From assembly GCF_020906515.1 (NCBI RefSeq), contig NC_085852.1, positions 992,001-1,056,000 of the forward strand: a stretch of 64,000 nt of DNA. Reading direction: 5' to 3'. Below the pieces are notes generated by a model. The model had not been told where the DNA came from and did no database searches. It worked only from the letters and a program-made list of their open reading frames with translations. A program made the translations under genes and the position numbers. The stretch comes from Vanrija pseudolonga. Lineage: Eukaryota; Basidiomycota; Tremellomycetes; Trichosporonales; Trichosporonaceae. How positions within the stretch are numbered: the first letter of the stretch is position 1; every line of letters begins with the position of its first letter. Below, piece by piece: positions 1-11,136 of the stretch.

Positions 1-265
1 ACCAAGGTTCACCTGGCATCTCTCTCTGACTACCCACCCAACTCCACTGATCGTACGGCCCACTTCCGCCTTGTTGCCTTGGCTTGGCCTTTTCGCAGCA
101 ACTGCGTGCCCCCCCAACGATCACACCTGCCTTTGTGCATTCCGACACTCTCATAACTGCTCCTTATCTCACGTTCACGCGTCTATAGACTGCTAGACAC
201 GTAGAATCCGCAGCTCTTTCACAGTTGCCCGCGCATCTCATCACCACCCAGCCACCAACTCCACC

Positions 266-1720
266 ATGGCATCATTTTTCCGTCGCGCCGCGCCGGCGGC
301 TTCGGCTTCGTCGCCCGCCAAGGAGACACCCGCGTCCACGACCGAGATCTACACTGTCCCACCAGAGGGCGTCAAGGCCGTCAAGAAGTGGGACTACAAC
401 GAGGAGCAGCTTGCCCAGGTGCGTTGACTGTAGCGGCTGCTGGAGCTGGTGGCGACACGGGCGCGCTGACACCCTGCAGATTGAGGAGCTCAAGGAGGTT
501 CGTACCAGCGAGCCGGGATCAGGTCGAACACACATCGACCACGTCGCCCGACGCGTCCGAGACCCCCGCTAACCTCCACTTTCACAGTACACTGCGACGA
601 TTGCGCTGCCCGAAAGTGACGACTACTACCCGTGGGAGCAGCGCTTCCTTGCCGACATTGGCACGCACGCGCGCTACATGAGAGCCGCCAAGTGGAAGCT
701 CGATGATGCCAAGAAGCGCATCAAGGCGACGATGGAGTGGCGCCGCGAGTTCCGCCCAGAGACGATTGAACCTGGAGACGTCGCCATTGAGGCTGAAACT
801 GGCAAGATGTGAGTGGGGGAGCGCGGGGGGTCGTGCGTGCACCACGCACGGTCGTGAGGCGGCGCCATGTTGGTGACGCGCCTCGGCCATGTCTTACCAG
901 CCGCCGACCCCAGTCCGGGGTAACAGACCCGCCTGCTGACACACACAGCATCATCACCGGCTTCGACAAGGACGCCCGCCCGATCATCTACATGCGCCCT
1001 TCGCGCGAGAACACGGACACGTCTCCTCGCCAGATCCGCCACCTGATCTACGTACTGGAGCGCGCGATCGACATCATGCCCGAGAACCAGGAGCAGGTGG
1101 CCATTGTGGTCGACTACAAGTCTGCCACGTCGTCCAAGACGCCCTCGATCAGCACGGGTCTCAAGGTGCTCAACATCCTGCAGCACCACTATGTCGAGCG
1201 CCTGGGCCGCGGCCTCGTCATCAACATGCCGTGGTGGATCAACGCCTTCTTCAGCGGTATCCAGCCCTTCATGGACCCGATCACGCGCGACAAGATCCGC
1301 TTCAACCCGACGCTTACCGAGCTCATCGACCCGCAGCAGCTCGACCTCGAGTACGGCGGCGAGTACAACCTCGAGTTCAACAAGGACGTGTACTGGAAGA
1401 CGATCACCGAGTTCTGCCGCATCACGCCCGAGGGCGGCCGTGTCGACCCCGACGGCGGCAACAAGTGGTACCCTCCCTCGGGCAACGGCATCAAGTATGC
1501 CGTTGACAACTTCAAGCCCGCGGCCGAGGCCGATGCGCCCCGCTCGCCTACGGCCACGACGATCGCCAGCGCGCCCAGCGTCGACCAGCTCGCCACGCCC
1601 GCCGAGGACGCCACGGGGCTCGCAGAGAACCTCTCCAAGGCGACCATCTCGGAGAAGAAGGCGGGCGAGGAGAGCGAGGAGACGACCCCGACGCCGGTCA
1701 CCCCCGCTGTTGCTGCGTAA
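266..1720 (+). CDS. Sec14-like (CRAL-TRIO) phosphatidylinositol transfer protein, PDR16/PDR17 type
   Basis: Four exons (266-418, 480-497, 588-808, 949-1720) give about 387 residues. The order is a charged N-terminus, a CRAL-TRIO-N helix region (YYPWEQRFL, then a RAAKWKLDDAKKRI-like helix) and the lipid-binding lobe, with ITGFDKDARPIIYMRP, IVVDYKS, LQHHYVERLGRG and IQPFMDPITRDKI. These segments match the PDR16/PDR17 (Sfh2/3) branch of yeast Sec14 homologues, which load phosphatidylinositol at membranes and lipid droplets and affect azole tolerance. The C-terminal 80 residues are acidic and Ser/Thr/Pro-rich and probably disordered. Exon 2 is a microexon of 18 nt encoding IEELKE. The first ATG follows ACCACC-type context and was preferred over the upstream out-of-frame ATG at 225. 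The family call is firm; the exact paralogue is inferred. Confidence 0.9.
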
Positions 1721-2144
1721 CCATACCCCAGCCTAGACCCCTACAGCTGCCTCGCTAGCTAGCTACCACTCGCATTTTGTTCACCGTTCACCGGCTGATT
1801 GATACCCCATCACGCCGCATATTACCTAGAGGATTTTTATTACCGTTGATCCGGCGACGCCGGACTGTACTCGTATGCACTTCTTATAACGCCCCAGTGT
1901 GTGTGTTGATGACGAGCATGACGAGTTGATGACGAGGCGTCGTCACGGCATGCCGAGGTCGTGTGGCCAGGCTGACGCAGGCGTCGTCGCGTGGGGGTGC
2001 TCCGTCCCTCAACAACATGGCTAATCTCGCTGCGCACAATAATCGCGATACATGATAGTAACAGCCTAAACCCGGAACTCTTGCTAAACCCGGAATACCA
2101 CTCAAACAAACGTACAACACCAAATGTCCAACGATGATATCCTC
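1721..2144. other. Convergent 3' intergenic region
   Basis: This is the shared 3' flank of the Sec14-like gene (plus) and the first NmrA-like gene (minus). Nothing coding was recognised. It contains AT-richer patches suitable for polyadenylation on both strands, but no specific signal could be assigned. Confidence 0.5.
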
Positions 2145-4051
2145 CTAAGACTGCTGGGCCAGAGTCTCCGTCTCCTTGAGGTGCCGATCCGGGTCGTCCT
2201 TGTTTGGGACAGGGATTTCGCCCCGGAGGACCTGGTGCAGCTCGAGGTTGCTGCCCTGCCACTCCTGCCAGCTCCACTGGTTTGGCACGTCGGCGGCCGT
2301 GGGGAACATGTAAGGCTCGGGGCGGTACTCTCCGCGAACGAGCTGCGCCCATGCGTCCCAGCGACATGTGAGACGCTCGTGCGACTCGAGCGAGTCGAAC
2401 TGGGCCCGCGTGACGTGTGCCGTGTCGACCTTGCGGCCCGACATCTTGGACAGGAGGGCTGCAATCTCGGTGGGCGTGAATAGCTCGGACTGGCAGTACA
2501 TGTCCTTGCCTGGAGCAGAGTGTCAGTTGGAGATACGGCGTACGGAGAGGCAACTACTCACCGACCCAGCGCTTGGGGTTGTTGAGGGCGGCGAGGACGT
2601 ATTCGCCAGTCTGCTCGATAGCAAAGAAGGGAATCTTGGTGTCGTCGGGCACGGGGATGTCAAGCACGAGCGAGCCGTCTGGGCCGTTGCGCAGCCACGT
2701 CACGACGCGGTTGTAGGGCACCGACGAGTGGAGAGTTGTTGTAGGCACTCCAGCAGAGAGCAACTCCTCAGGCGCTGCATGGGTCAGAGTTTGTCGATCA
2801 CTTCTCACCCACCATCATGGAAGACACCACACGTCGACATGGTGTTGAGGCTGACCTCGTGGCCGCACGAGTTTGTGCGGAAGACGACATGGCCGACCTT
2901 TGCACGCGCGCAGGCATGGACGGCCTTGGTGAGCTGGCACAGGTCTGCGGCGCGCGCAAACTCTGTTCGCTTGGGCTCGGGCTGGTGAACGAGGATGGCG
3001 TGGAGCGCGATGACTGCGGGTGTGAGCTCGGCCAACATGCTAGTTACACACCATTGGTAGACAGATAGACCGCCTTGGCACCCTTGAGGTGCTTTGCGTA
3101 GCTGCCTGGGTTGTCCATATCGACCTGGATAACGGGCACGCCGTCGTCGCGGAGCTGTGCACACATTTCGTTGGTGTCGTCGACGACAAGCGCGACGACG
3201 GCCCACGACCGCGCGTTGAGGAGCGCGCGGACAACCGCATACCCGGCTTCCGTCTCGGCGCCAAACACGACCGTCGGCGTGGGGTCGCGGGTGAGCATGC
3301 TGGCGACGCGGTTGGGGTCGAGGGGGCCGAGCATGCCGTCGAAATCGAGCAGCTTGCCCATCTTGTGCGTGAGGAAGGACATGCCCTTTGACTTGGGCGA
3401 TTTGGGCGGGGACGTCGCGTTCTGCTGCTGCTGCGGGCTGGGCGCGCGCGCGAGCCCGACGCTGCCGTTCATCTTGGGCGACGTGCGCGCCCCCGTGGTC
3501 GGGCTCGAGGGCGTGGCGACACGCGTGACGGGCATCGAGTTGGACTCGCTGCGCCCGAACCCGGGGCGGCCGGCCGGGGACACACCAAAGGCCGAGAGCG
3601 GCGACGAGCCCGTGAGCGATAGCGGCGTGACGAGGCTGTCGTCCACTGCGAACGGGGTGCGTGTCGGCGACGAGCTGAGGATGGAGATGTGCGGCCGCGG
3701 CGCATGGTGCGGCGCGCCGCTCAGCGTGCTGCCCCGCGCGCGGAGGGGGCGCGGCGCCTGCATTGGCGAGTCGCCGCCGCTGCCGCCGCCGCCGACGCCG
3801 CTGCTGCTGGCTGTCGAGGCTGACGCCGATACCGAGCTCGTGTTGCTCGCGACTGATGTGGCGAGCATGGAAGGGGAGCGCTGTGCCCCGCCTGCGCTCG
3901 TTGCGCGCACCATGCGCGGCTTGCCTGGGACGGGGATGGCGATCGGCGGCGTGCTGCTCTTCCTTGTCGGGCTCGCGGGTTTCGTGGCCGCCTTGACGAC
4001 AAAGTCGTCGGGCACCGTCATGCCCATGAACGAGGCGGCGTGCAGGTCCAT
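2145..4051 (-). CDS. NmrA-like NAD(P)-binding protein with long disordered N-terminal extension
   Basis: The protein has roughly 600 residues in four main exons. Residues 1 to about 235 are low-complexity Ser/Pro/Ala/Arg-rich sequence (starting MDLHAASFMGMTVPDDF). A Rossmann-type domain follows: PTVVFGAETEAGYAV in place of the usual GxTGxxG, then VIQVDMDNPGSYAKHLKGAKAVYLS. The C-terminal half aligns with the two neighbouring NmrA genes (LVHQPEPKRTEFARA, HSSVPYNRVVTWLR, then a KDMY-type block and LSKMSGRKV). NmrA-like proteins are atypical short-chain dehydrogenases that usually bind NAD(P) as redox sensors and often lack catalytic residues. The degraded glycine motif suggests nucleotide binding may be changed or lost; that is inference. 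It lies next to two closer NmrA paralogues and is probably an older member of the same local family. Confidence 0.8.
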
Positions 4052-4910
4052 TGCGGTCGGTGGGCGTGAGTGTGGGTGTGGGCGTGGCTGTTACTGTTGG
4101 TCTGTGTTGGAGCGGTGGTGGTGACTGAGTGATGTGCAGATGTGTAAGCTCGTGGTGTCTCGCTCATCGGCGGCGTGGGGATGCCCACCCACTGTGGTGC
4201 CGTTGTGGTGCTCCGTGAATGCTCGCCGTGCCGTAGAGGCCCACCACGATCCATGATCCACGGATTTGGTGCTTCCCCGGTGCTCTGCAAACTGGTCACG
4301 GGCCAATGACAATGTTGAACCCCGCTTTCTACGGCCCACTGGCTGTTGGAACGCCGCAGCACCCAAGGGGGCAACAAGGGCAACAAGGGGGGGCGGCACA
4401 ATGACCGACGCGATCTGCACCCGGGGACCCCTACTACTGTAAAGCCAAGCGAGACATCATCCACGCCCGATTGACCGGGATACGTCGTCCCAGTCAAAAA
4501 GGACGGGGCATAGGAAATACCCTAAACGCGACGCGCTGCTGCCTCCTCTTCCTCCGCTCGCACTCTGTTCAAAACATAGTGTGGCCTGCCTGCGGGAGGT
4601 CGTGCACAGGGGGCGTCTCAGGCGCTCGCTCTGACCTCGGCGGCTACCTCAGCCCAGGCCTTGCACGCCTCGTGCTCGCCCTCGCCCTCCCTCCTCCACT
4701 CTGATAAGGGTTAACCTCGTCTAATCAGGCTAATATCGCCATTCTTGATTGCATAACAATAAGGGTTGGGTCCTGAATACTGCCAGTTCCTACTCTGTGT
4801 CATGCTGCCTGATTGATGGTCGTCGACACGAGCGAGGCAGGCACAGTGGCATCTGCACGAGGGGCATTCGACGAGCAAGCGCTCCTATGGCCGCCACTAC
4901 TGCCCGAGCA
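4052..4910. other. Intergenic region between NmrA-like genes
   Basis: No coding exon was recognised. About 4700-4800 is the 3' flank of the next NmrA gene and is similar to the 3' flank of the gene after it (about 6810-6890), sharing ATTCTT, TGCATA and ATAAGGG-TGGGT blocks. The right part of this gap is therefore one copy of a duplicated segment. The rest is promoter and leader of the gene starting at 4051. Confidence 0.6.
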
Positions 4911-6155
4911 CTACACACCGAAGCGCTCCCTCACCTCGGGCGTGTTCTCAGCCCACGTCTTAAAGTCCCAAGCCTCGGGCACAATCTCGCGACTGGCCTT
5001 GGGGTCGCGGTGCCAGCGGCTGTAGGCAGGTCAGCGAGCGAACGCGCACAGCGCACAGCGCGGGCCCCAGCCCGCCCCACTCCCCCACTCACCCCTCCAC
5101 AATGGCGAGGTAGTTGAGCCACAGCTCGTGGTCGATATCGCCGTCGAGCTGCATGAATTCCTCGCGCGAGAGGTTGAGCGCGCGCACCGGGGTGCCCACG
5201 ACGCTGGACAGCGCCGCCGCCATCTCCTTGGGCGTGATGCTGTCACCGGCAGCGTACATGTCCTTGCCTAGGGTAGGTCCGCGTCAGCCCGACAGAGGAG
5301 AGAAGCCGACACCGCACGCACCGATCCACTTGGCCGGGTCGCGGAACGCGGCGCGCGCCCACAGCCCAATCTGGTCGGGGTCAAACGAGGGGATGACGGC
5401 CGTCTCGGGGAAGGGGAGGTTGAGCACTGGGCCGCGCGGACCGCCGAGGATGTTGGAGTAGTAGTAGGACGCGTAGAGGGGAGTGGCGGGGGCCTTGGTG
5501 GCCTTGAGATAGGCCACGACTGGGGGTGTGTCAGCGGTGTCGCGGCCATGGCAGTTACGCCCGCGTTCGGGGACAACGCGGAGGGACAACACTGCGCGTC
5601 GCCCACCCTCGCCGACTCACCCTCAGCCTTGGAGTCGAAATGCGGCAGCTCCTGCGCGGGCGCAAAGCTCTCGAGGGCAGAGTAGACGATGTGCTGCACA
5701 CCAGCCGCGAGCGCGACGTCGACGGCGGAGGAGCTCTGGCGGATCTCGGCGGCTTTCGCTGGGGCCGAGTCGCCGCGGTACGTCGCCCAGACTGTGCGAG
5801 CGTGTCAGCGCCAGCACAACCGACCCCCAACCACGCCACTCACAGTTTGCGTTGATGAAGGTGCCGTACGCGCCGGACATGGCTGGCGCGTACGAGGCCG
5901 GGTCGTCGAGGTCGCCCTGGGCGAGGGTTACGCCGAGGGCCGCGACGGCTGGGTGTGGTGTGAGCGGTGTGTGTGGCCAGGCTGGCAAGGCGGCGTAGAG
6001 GCCCCGCCCGACGCACCCTTGCTGCTCCTGCTCGCTGGGTTGCGCGTGATGCCGACAACGTGCCACTTGTGCTGCGTGTCGGCGAGGAGCGCCTTGGCGA
6101 CCGACGTGCCCTGCACGCCCGTGACGCCGAACACTACGATTTTGCGGGATGCCAT
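4911..6155 (-). CDS. NmrA-like NAD(P)-binding protein, tandem copy A
   Basis: About 330 residues in six or more exons. The start MASRKIVVFGVTGVQG carries a clean dinucleotide-binding GxTGxxG at residues 10-16, followed by WHVVGITRNPAS and GVTLAQGDLDDPASY, which is typical of NmrA/HSCARG proteins. Later conserved blocks are HIVYSALESFAPAQELPHFDSK, AYYYSN-like ASYYYSN, FRDPAKWIG and the C-terminus RWHRDPKASREIVPEAW. The stop TAG is at 4911. The neighbour at 6969-8220 has the same exon plan and near-identical blocks, so the two are recent tandem duplicates. The likely role is NADPH-linked sensing or a redox enzyme in the cytosol; the substrate is unknown. Promoter elements are shared with the sister copy. 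Confidence 0.88.
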
Positions 6156-6599
6156 GGTGGAGTGGGGTGAGTTGGGTAGCTGTCAGTAAGTTGGTCAAGG
6201 GGTAGAGAGTGGTGAGGTGGGTGGGTAGCAGGCTAGCTCGCCGTTGCCAACGCCCCTCTTATACTCGTCGTTGTGTCTAGACGACGCCCTGCCCACCTCC
6301 ATCGTCCTCCTCCTCACATGACAGACAACAGCCCGTGGTGAGGAATGTTGAACGCGACGAGTATGGTGCACTTGGTTGACGCGGGTATCGCCGCCGCCGA
6401 CACGAGCCAGCCCACTGCCCGAATTGATTGCCATGTACGTCATGACGACAAGGCAGGCGCGCCATCATGCGACTGATTCATAATGCCACCACGAAGCTCG
6501 AGGAATGTAAATAGGTCCATGCTGTAGTGGCCGATAATGCCGGCGTGTCGGACCAGATCCGCCAGCCTACAGTACACACAGTACACCGGCTGTCTCTGA
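6156..6599. promoter_or_regulatory. Duplicated promoter region of NmrA copy A
   Basis: This is the upstream region of the gene starting at 6155. It shares blocks in the same order with the region upstream of NmrA copy B (8221-8640): CTCTTAT near the gene, CATGACAG further up, then CGTCATGAC followed by GATTCATAATGC (about 6437-6485 here, about 8590-8633 there). The conservation shows the duplication included the promoter and suggests co-regulation, which is inference. Confidence 0.55.
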
Positions 6600-6712
6600 C
6601 GCCACGCCACATGCACCAGCTGATCAACGATACCCACGTCCACTGACCAACCTGCACGTCAGCACTCCCACAACGCTCGCCAGTTACCATCTTCTTCTGC
6701 TCCATGGACGCG
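6600..6712 (-). pseudogene. Decayed copy of the 3' end of the Cdc14 gene
   Basis: On the minus strand this stretch reads EQKKM, an intron-like segment ending GCTGACGTGCAG, then VGQW and, one frame over, VDQLVHV. The intact Cdc14 gene at 8695-11136 ends EQKKNM, a 36-nt intron ending GCTGACATGCAG, then LGQWLGNVDQLVQGVEK. The nucleotide match, judged by eye, covers roughly 105 bases, including the coding piece, the intron and the last exon, with small gaps and a frame change. It lies upstream of NmrA copy A exactly as real Cdc14 lies upstream of copy B. It is therefore a remnant carried along by the tandem duplication and is not expected to make protein. Confidence 0.75.
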
Positions 6713-6968
6713 GGAATTCCGTGTATCACCGGATGATGCGCAGCGCCCGGGGCTTAAAGGTGCAGGCAAGTTGGATGATGCCACTGCTCTCTACTCCTCT
6801 AATGACTCCTCACATAAGTGTTGACTGCGACTAACCAGGCTAATCATCGACATTCTTAACTGCATACGATAAGGGCTGGGTACTGAACGGACCGAGTGTC
6901 TTGGGCTGTGTCCTACGCGAGTGCCTGTGCACAAGTGGCAAAACCACAACTTTGACCAACACCACCGC

Positions 6969-8220
6969 CTATGCCGCGACAAAGTGCTCCTTGATGGCGG
7001 CCGCGTTGTTCTCAGCCCAGGTCTTGAAGTCCCAAGCGTCGGGCGCGATCTCGCGGCTAGCCTTGACGTCGCGGTGCCAGCGGCTACGAGGTGTCAGCAA
7101 TGCTCCCCGCCGCCCACACCACCACGACTCACTCCTCCACAATCGCGAGGTAGTTAAGCCAGATCTCGTGGTCCAGCGCGCCGTTCTTGTCCAGCTCGAG
7201 GAACTGCTCGCGCGTGTAGTTGAGCGGGCGGACCTCGTGCCCCGCGACCTGGGAGAGCACCGCGGCAATCTGCTTGGCCGTGATGTTTTCGCCGGCGGCA
7301 TACATGTCCTTGCCTGGGGGAGGGGTCAGCAGAAGGGTATGCGGCAGCAGCAGCAGCGCGGCACGCACCAATCCACTTGGCCGGGTCGCGGAACGCGGCG
7401 CGCGCCCAGAGCCCAATCTGGCCCGCGTCAAACGCAGGGATGACCGCGTCCTCGGGGATCGGGAGGTCGAGCACGGCGCCCTTGGCGCTCATGAACACGT
7501 TCGAGTAGTAGTACGCCGTGTAGAGGGGCGTGGCGGGCGCGTTGAGCTTCTTGAGGTATGCGACGACTGGGGGGTGGGTCAGTGGCATGCCACAGAAGCC
7601 AGCCCATGGGCGTTGAGGTCAGGGCAGCTGTGGCGACTAGGTCTACCTCGCCCGCTCCCCTTATGCTCGCGCCGCTCCGCTCCGCGTCGCTCGCCCGCCG
7701 CGCACTCACCCTCGGCCTTGGAATCGAAATGCGGCAGCTCCTGCGCGGGCGCAAAGCTCTCGAGCGCAGAGTACACGATGTGCTTGACGCCTGCCGCGAG
7801 CGCCGCGTCGACGGCGCCGGAGCACTGGCGGATCTCGGTCGCCTTGGCGGGCGCCGCGTCGCCCTTGTAGTTCGCCCAGACTGCGCGGGAGGGTCAGTGC
7901 CACCCCCAACACGGTGTCTCCCACTCACAGTTCGCGTTGATGAACGCGCCGTACGCGCCGGCCAGCGCGGGCGCGTAGCTCGCCGGGTCGTCGAGGTCGC
8001 CCTGGGCGAGTGTCACGCCGAGGTCGGCTACGGCTGCGAGGTCAGCGCGACGTTATGGCGAAAGAAGACAGCCCGGCCCACCCTTAGACCCCTTGCTCGC
8101 CGGGTCGCGCGTGATCCCGACCACGTCCCACTTGTTCTCGGTGTCCGCGAGGAGCGCTTTGGCGACCGACGCGCCTTGGATGCCCGTGACGCCGAAGACT
8201 ACAATCTTGCGGGATGCCAT
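6969..8220 (-). CDS. NmrA-like NAD(P)-binding protein, tandem copy B
   Basis: About 330 residues. The N-terminus MASRKIVVFGVTGIQG has the GxTGxxG nucleotide-binding loop, then WDVVGITRDPAS and GVTLAQGDLDDPASYAPAL. The middle has HIVYSALESFAPAQELPHF and TAYYYSNVF; the end has KDMYAAGENITAKQ, EIWLNYLAIVEE and WHRDVKASREIAPDAW. The exons are interrupted by five or so short introns at the same places as in copy A. Differences from A are concentrated in exon ends and the C-terminal ten residues. The start codon is fixed by the Rossmann strand beginning at residue 4. It probably binds NAD(P)H; catalysis and substrate cannot be told from sequence. Confidence 0.9.
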
Positions 8221-8694
8221 TGTTGTTGCTGTTGGGTTGGTGGTTGTGCAGGCTGGAGGTGAAGCTGGAGTGAGCTGGTGAGTTGCCATCGTCGTCCCCG
8301 TCGCCATCTTATGTACTGCGCATCGTGCCCGCTCGACTTGGCCGCTCTCTCTCTCTCATGACAGCTGCTCGCTACGCTACAGATGCCGCAACGACGCCAA
8401 GTCGTCGCCGAAGTGCAAGTCGTCGCCGAAGTGCAGGTAGTTGCCGAAGTGTACTCCGTTCGACGCGACCAATCGTCGTTGGCCGCGGGGCTTACTCGAC
8501 TGCCACTCGCTAACAAGTCGGAGGATGCAACAAGCGATGGCGGTCAGATCTCCGCCGACGCCTACGTCATATAAGTGAGACCCAAGGTCGTCATGACTGG
8601 TTTGTACAAGTTCACATGGCGATTCATAATGCACACCTATTCATAGCCGACCCTGCCGACACACAGGATAATCAAGCCGTCGGGCTTACACCCG
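8221..8694. promoter_or_regulatory. Promoter region of NmrA copy B and 3' flank of Cdc14
   Basis: The region carries the same ordered promoter blocks as copy A (see 6156-6599). It also holds an 18-bp tandem repeat at 8401-8454 that has no equivalent in copy A. The left part should be the NmrA promoter and the rightmost bases the Cdc14 3' untranslated region. Confidence 0.5.
8401..8454. repeat. 18-bp tandem repeat, three copies
   Basis: The unit GTCGTCGCCGAAGTGCAA occurs at 8401-8418 and 8419-8436 with one difference. A third, more divergent partial copy occupies 8437-8454. It lies about 180-230 bp upstream of the NmrA copy B start. Confidence 0.85.
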
Positions 8695-11136
8695 CTACAC
8701 ATGCTTCGAGCCCCAGAAGCCAACCTTCTCAACACCTTGCACCAACTGGTCGACATTTCCAAGCCACTGCCCGAGCTGCATGTCAGCAATCGCCCAAAAC
8801 AATCCACTCACCATGTTCTTCTTCTGCTCCACAGACCGCATGTCGCCCTTGGCTGGCGCGGCTTTGGGCCTTGCACCCGAAGAGACCCGACGAGCCGGGC
8901 TTAACGGCGCTGGCGAGTTGGTTGGCGCTCCTGGAAGCATGCCCCGCGTCAGGTCAGACGGGAACCCGCGCGAACGCTGCACCGGGGTCCCACCTAAGTC
9001 TGCGAGTGCAGACTGCGTTCTCGAGTGGCGCATCCGAGGTGGGCGACCAGCGGCAGGGGTGGAGGGAGTCGCAGACGACGCGACCGGCGGCTGCGACATG
9101 ACCTGCGACGGGACTCTTGGCATCTGCGCCGCCTGCGACGTCTCGAGCACAGGCTCCGCCAACGACGACTTGGAGAGCTTGCTCGGCCGTCTCATGATGG
9201 AGCCGGTGTCGGCGGACGCTAAGGTCGGCTGGGTCGAGGAGCGCGGAAGGCGCGGCATGCCGGGCGACGGACCACCGGCTGGGGATGGCGCGAGGACGCG
9301 AGGCGACGGTGCAGCAGACGACGGCGTCATGGATGACTCTCGGGATTGCGGAGACACCTGGCTGGCAAGTCTGCGCGGGACCGCAGTGACAGTCGACGAT
9401 GACGACCCCGAGCTGGTCCGCGAGCCGCTGCCAGAGCTCGTCCGCGATCCTCCTTCGCTGGTGTAACCCTGGCTCGCGGTGCTGCGGCGGCGCTGGAGGT
9501 TGGCACCTCCCAGACCTGTCTTGGATACGGCAGCCCATGCCGCCGAGTCCTTGCGGGTCAGCGAGCCCTCGTCGTCGCTGCGTGGTGCTGTCGAGCGGCG
9601 CCGCTCCGACTTGAGCGCCGGGGTAGCTGGGGTCATGGCGTTGGAGCTCGCACTCGAGTTCAAGTTTGACGCGCGCCGGTTGGTGGCTGGCGTCTGGAAT
9701 CCAAGACTGGGGCGGGGCGGCTTGCGCGGAGTCTCTGGGACGAAGGGCAGGTCAAGATCAGCCCAGCGGCGCTCCGGCGATGCAGGGCGAGGGGCTTCCG
9801 ATGTCAGGCGGCTGCGGTTGGGAGAGGGTGGGAGCGACGGAGCGTTGCCGGTGGCTGCCGAGCTGGTGGACGAGTCGAGTGACGGCGGCAAGCCCGCGCC
9901 TGGAGCGAGCGCAGCCAGCACGCCTTGAGGGACCTTGGCAGCGAGGTCTGGCATGGCAGTTGCACCTTCTGGGAGGAGGTAGAAGTAGAGGAACTCGCAG
10001 CATTTCATCCTGCCTGGTTAGCATGACTGTCAACAGGGTTGGGTGCCATACTCACCTCACGTCCTTGGCCACACCGGTGCCGCGCAGGACCCGGGTGACA
10101 GCCTCCAAGCCCTGGAGCTCCTCAAACGTTCGGGCGTGCACGGGCGAGTCGACGAGGACACAGAACAAGAGGTCGAGTAGGACATATACAGTTGGATGCT
10201 CGCCGTCTGCGGGTTGCTGGGCCCTGAGGAGAAGCAGCAAGTCGAGGAACATCTAGTGGGTCAGAGCGCGCACCAGGACAATAAACATACCTCCATAGCC
10301 CAGCGCTCGCCGACAGCCTTCTTGCATGCCGATCCGAGCAAGCTGAGGCCCTGGAGAACTGACAGCGCAATGTCGATCTCGGGGCATAGGTGGCGAGCGA
10401 GGTCGTCGCCGACAGGGAGAGACGAGGCGGAGGCCCGCTTGGCGAGCGAGGCCGTGTGACGTCCGAGCAGCGCGAGGAGCGGAGTGTGGGCTGAGTAGGT
10501 TAGATGAAGCCTGCTGTCCCGAACCTACGCTCGAGTTCAAGGAGATCAACAAGGGACACCGTGGAGTTGTCCTTGCCTGCGCAGGCTGATACAAGGACCG
10601 TCTTCAAGATCGCCAAGGCCTTCTGGCGGCGACGACCCGAGCTCCTGAGGGAGCGCAGCTGTGGTGTGTTAGTGATGAAACGCCAGTGTGTTTGGCGGGA
10701 TGCATCAACGGGGAGTGTGTCGTCGGTGGCAACACTAACGACCCCTCCCATCATTGTTCCAGCCTGGCGCACTCACCTCGTTGAGCGCAAACACCGCATC
10801 GCCGTCACCCTCGGCCTGGTGCTGTTGTTGTTGTGCTCCGTCGGTGCCTTGCCACGAGGGCCTGCGCGCGAGCCCGGCAATGTCAACCGAGCTCATGCTC
10901 TCCCGGACCGGAGGGAGCGGTGGCAAGGCCGACTTCTTTGCGCCGCGCGACATGGGCGGTAGCGGGGGGACGGGGTTGCCTCCCGCGCCTGTGCCCGCGC
11001 GGCCGGGGGTCGCTGTCAGCGGTGGGGCGCCGGACATGACGGCTAAGGCGGAGGTGGAGAGCGACTTGCGGTGCCCGCTCGGCCTGGGCCTGCGCGGCTT
11101 GTCGCGGGGTGGAGCAGGCGTCTCGGAGCTGCTCAT
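8695..11136 (-). CDS. cdc14: Septation initiation network Cdc14-family protein (Sid1 partner)
   Basis: The protein belongs to the Pfam CDC14 family typified by fission yeast Cdc14. It is unrelated to the Cdc14 phosphatase: it binds the Sid1 kinase at the spindle pole body and drives septation. The N-terminus (MSSSETPAPP) is Pro/Arg-rich and disordered. The conserved helical core runs NELRSLRSSGRRRQKA, LLELERRFG, DIALSVLQGLSLLGSACK, MFLDLLLLLRAQ, VLLDLLFCVLVDSP, FEELQGLEAVTRVLRG and MKCCEFLYFYLLPE. A 300-residue Ser/Pro/Arg-rich linker follows, then the C-terminal signature EQKKNM...LGQWLGNVDQLVQGVEK. The last intron (8776-8811, 36 nt) is a multiple of three and leaves the frame open if retained. 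The ATG at 11136 was chosen because no convincing upstream coding sequence precedes it. Confidence 0.82.

Noticed and set aside
2145-8220. Three NmrA genes as a biosynthetic cluster
   Set aside because: They are paralogues generated by local duplication, with no accompanying pathway enzymes.
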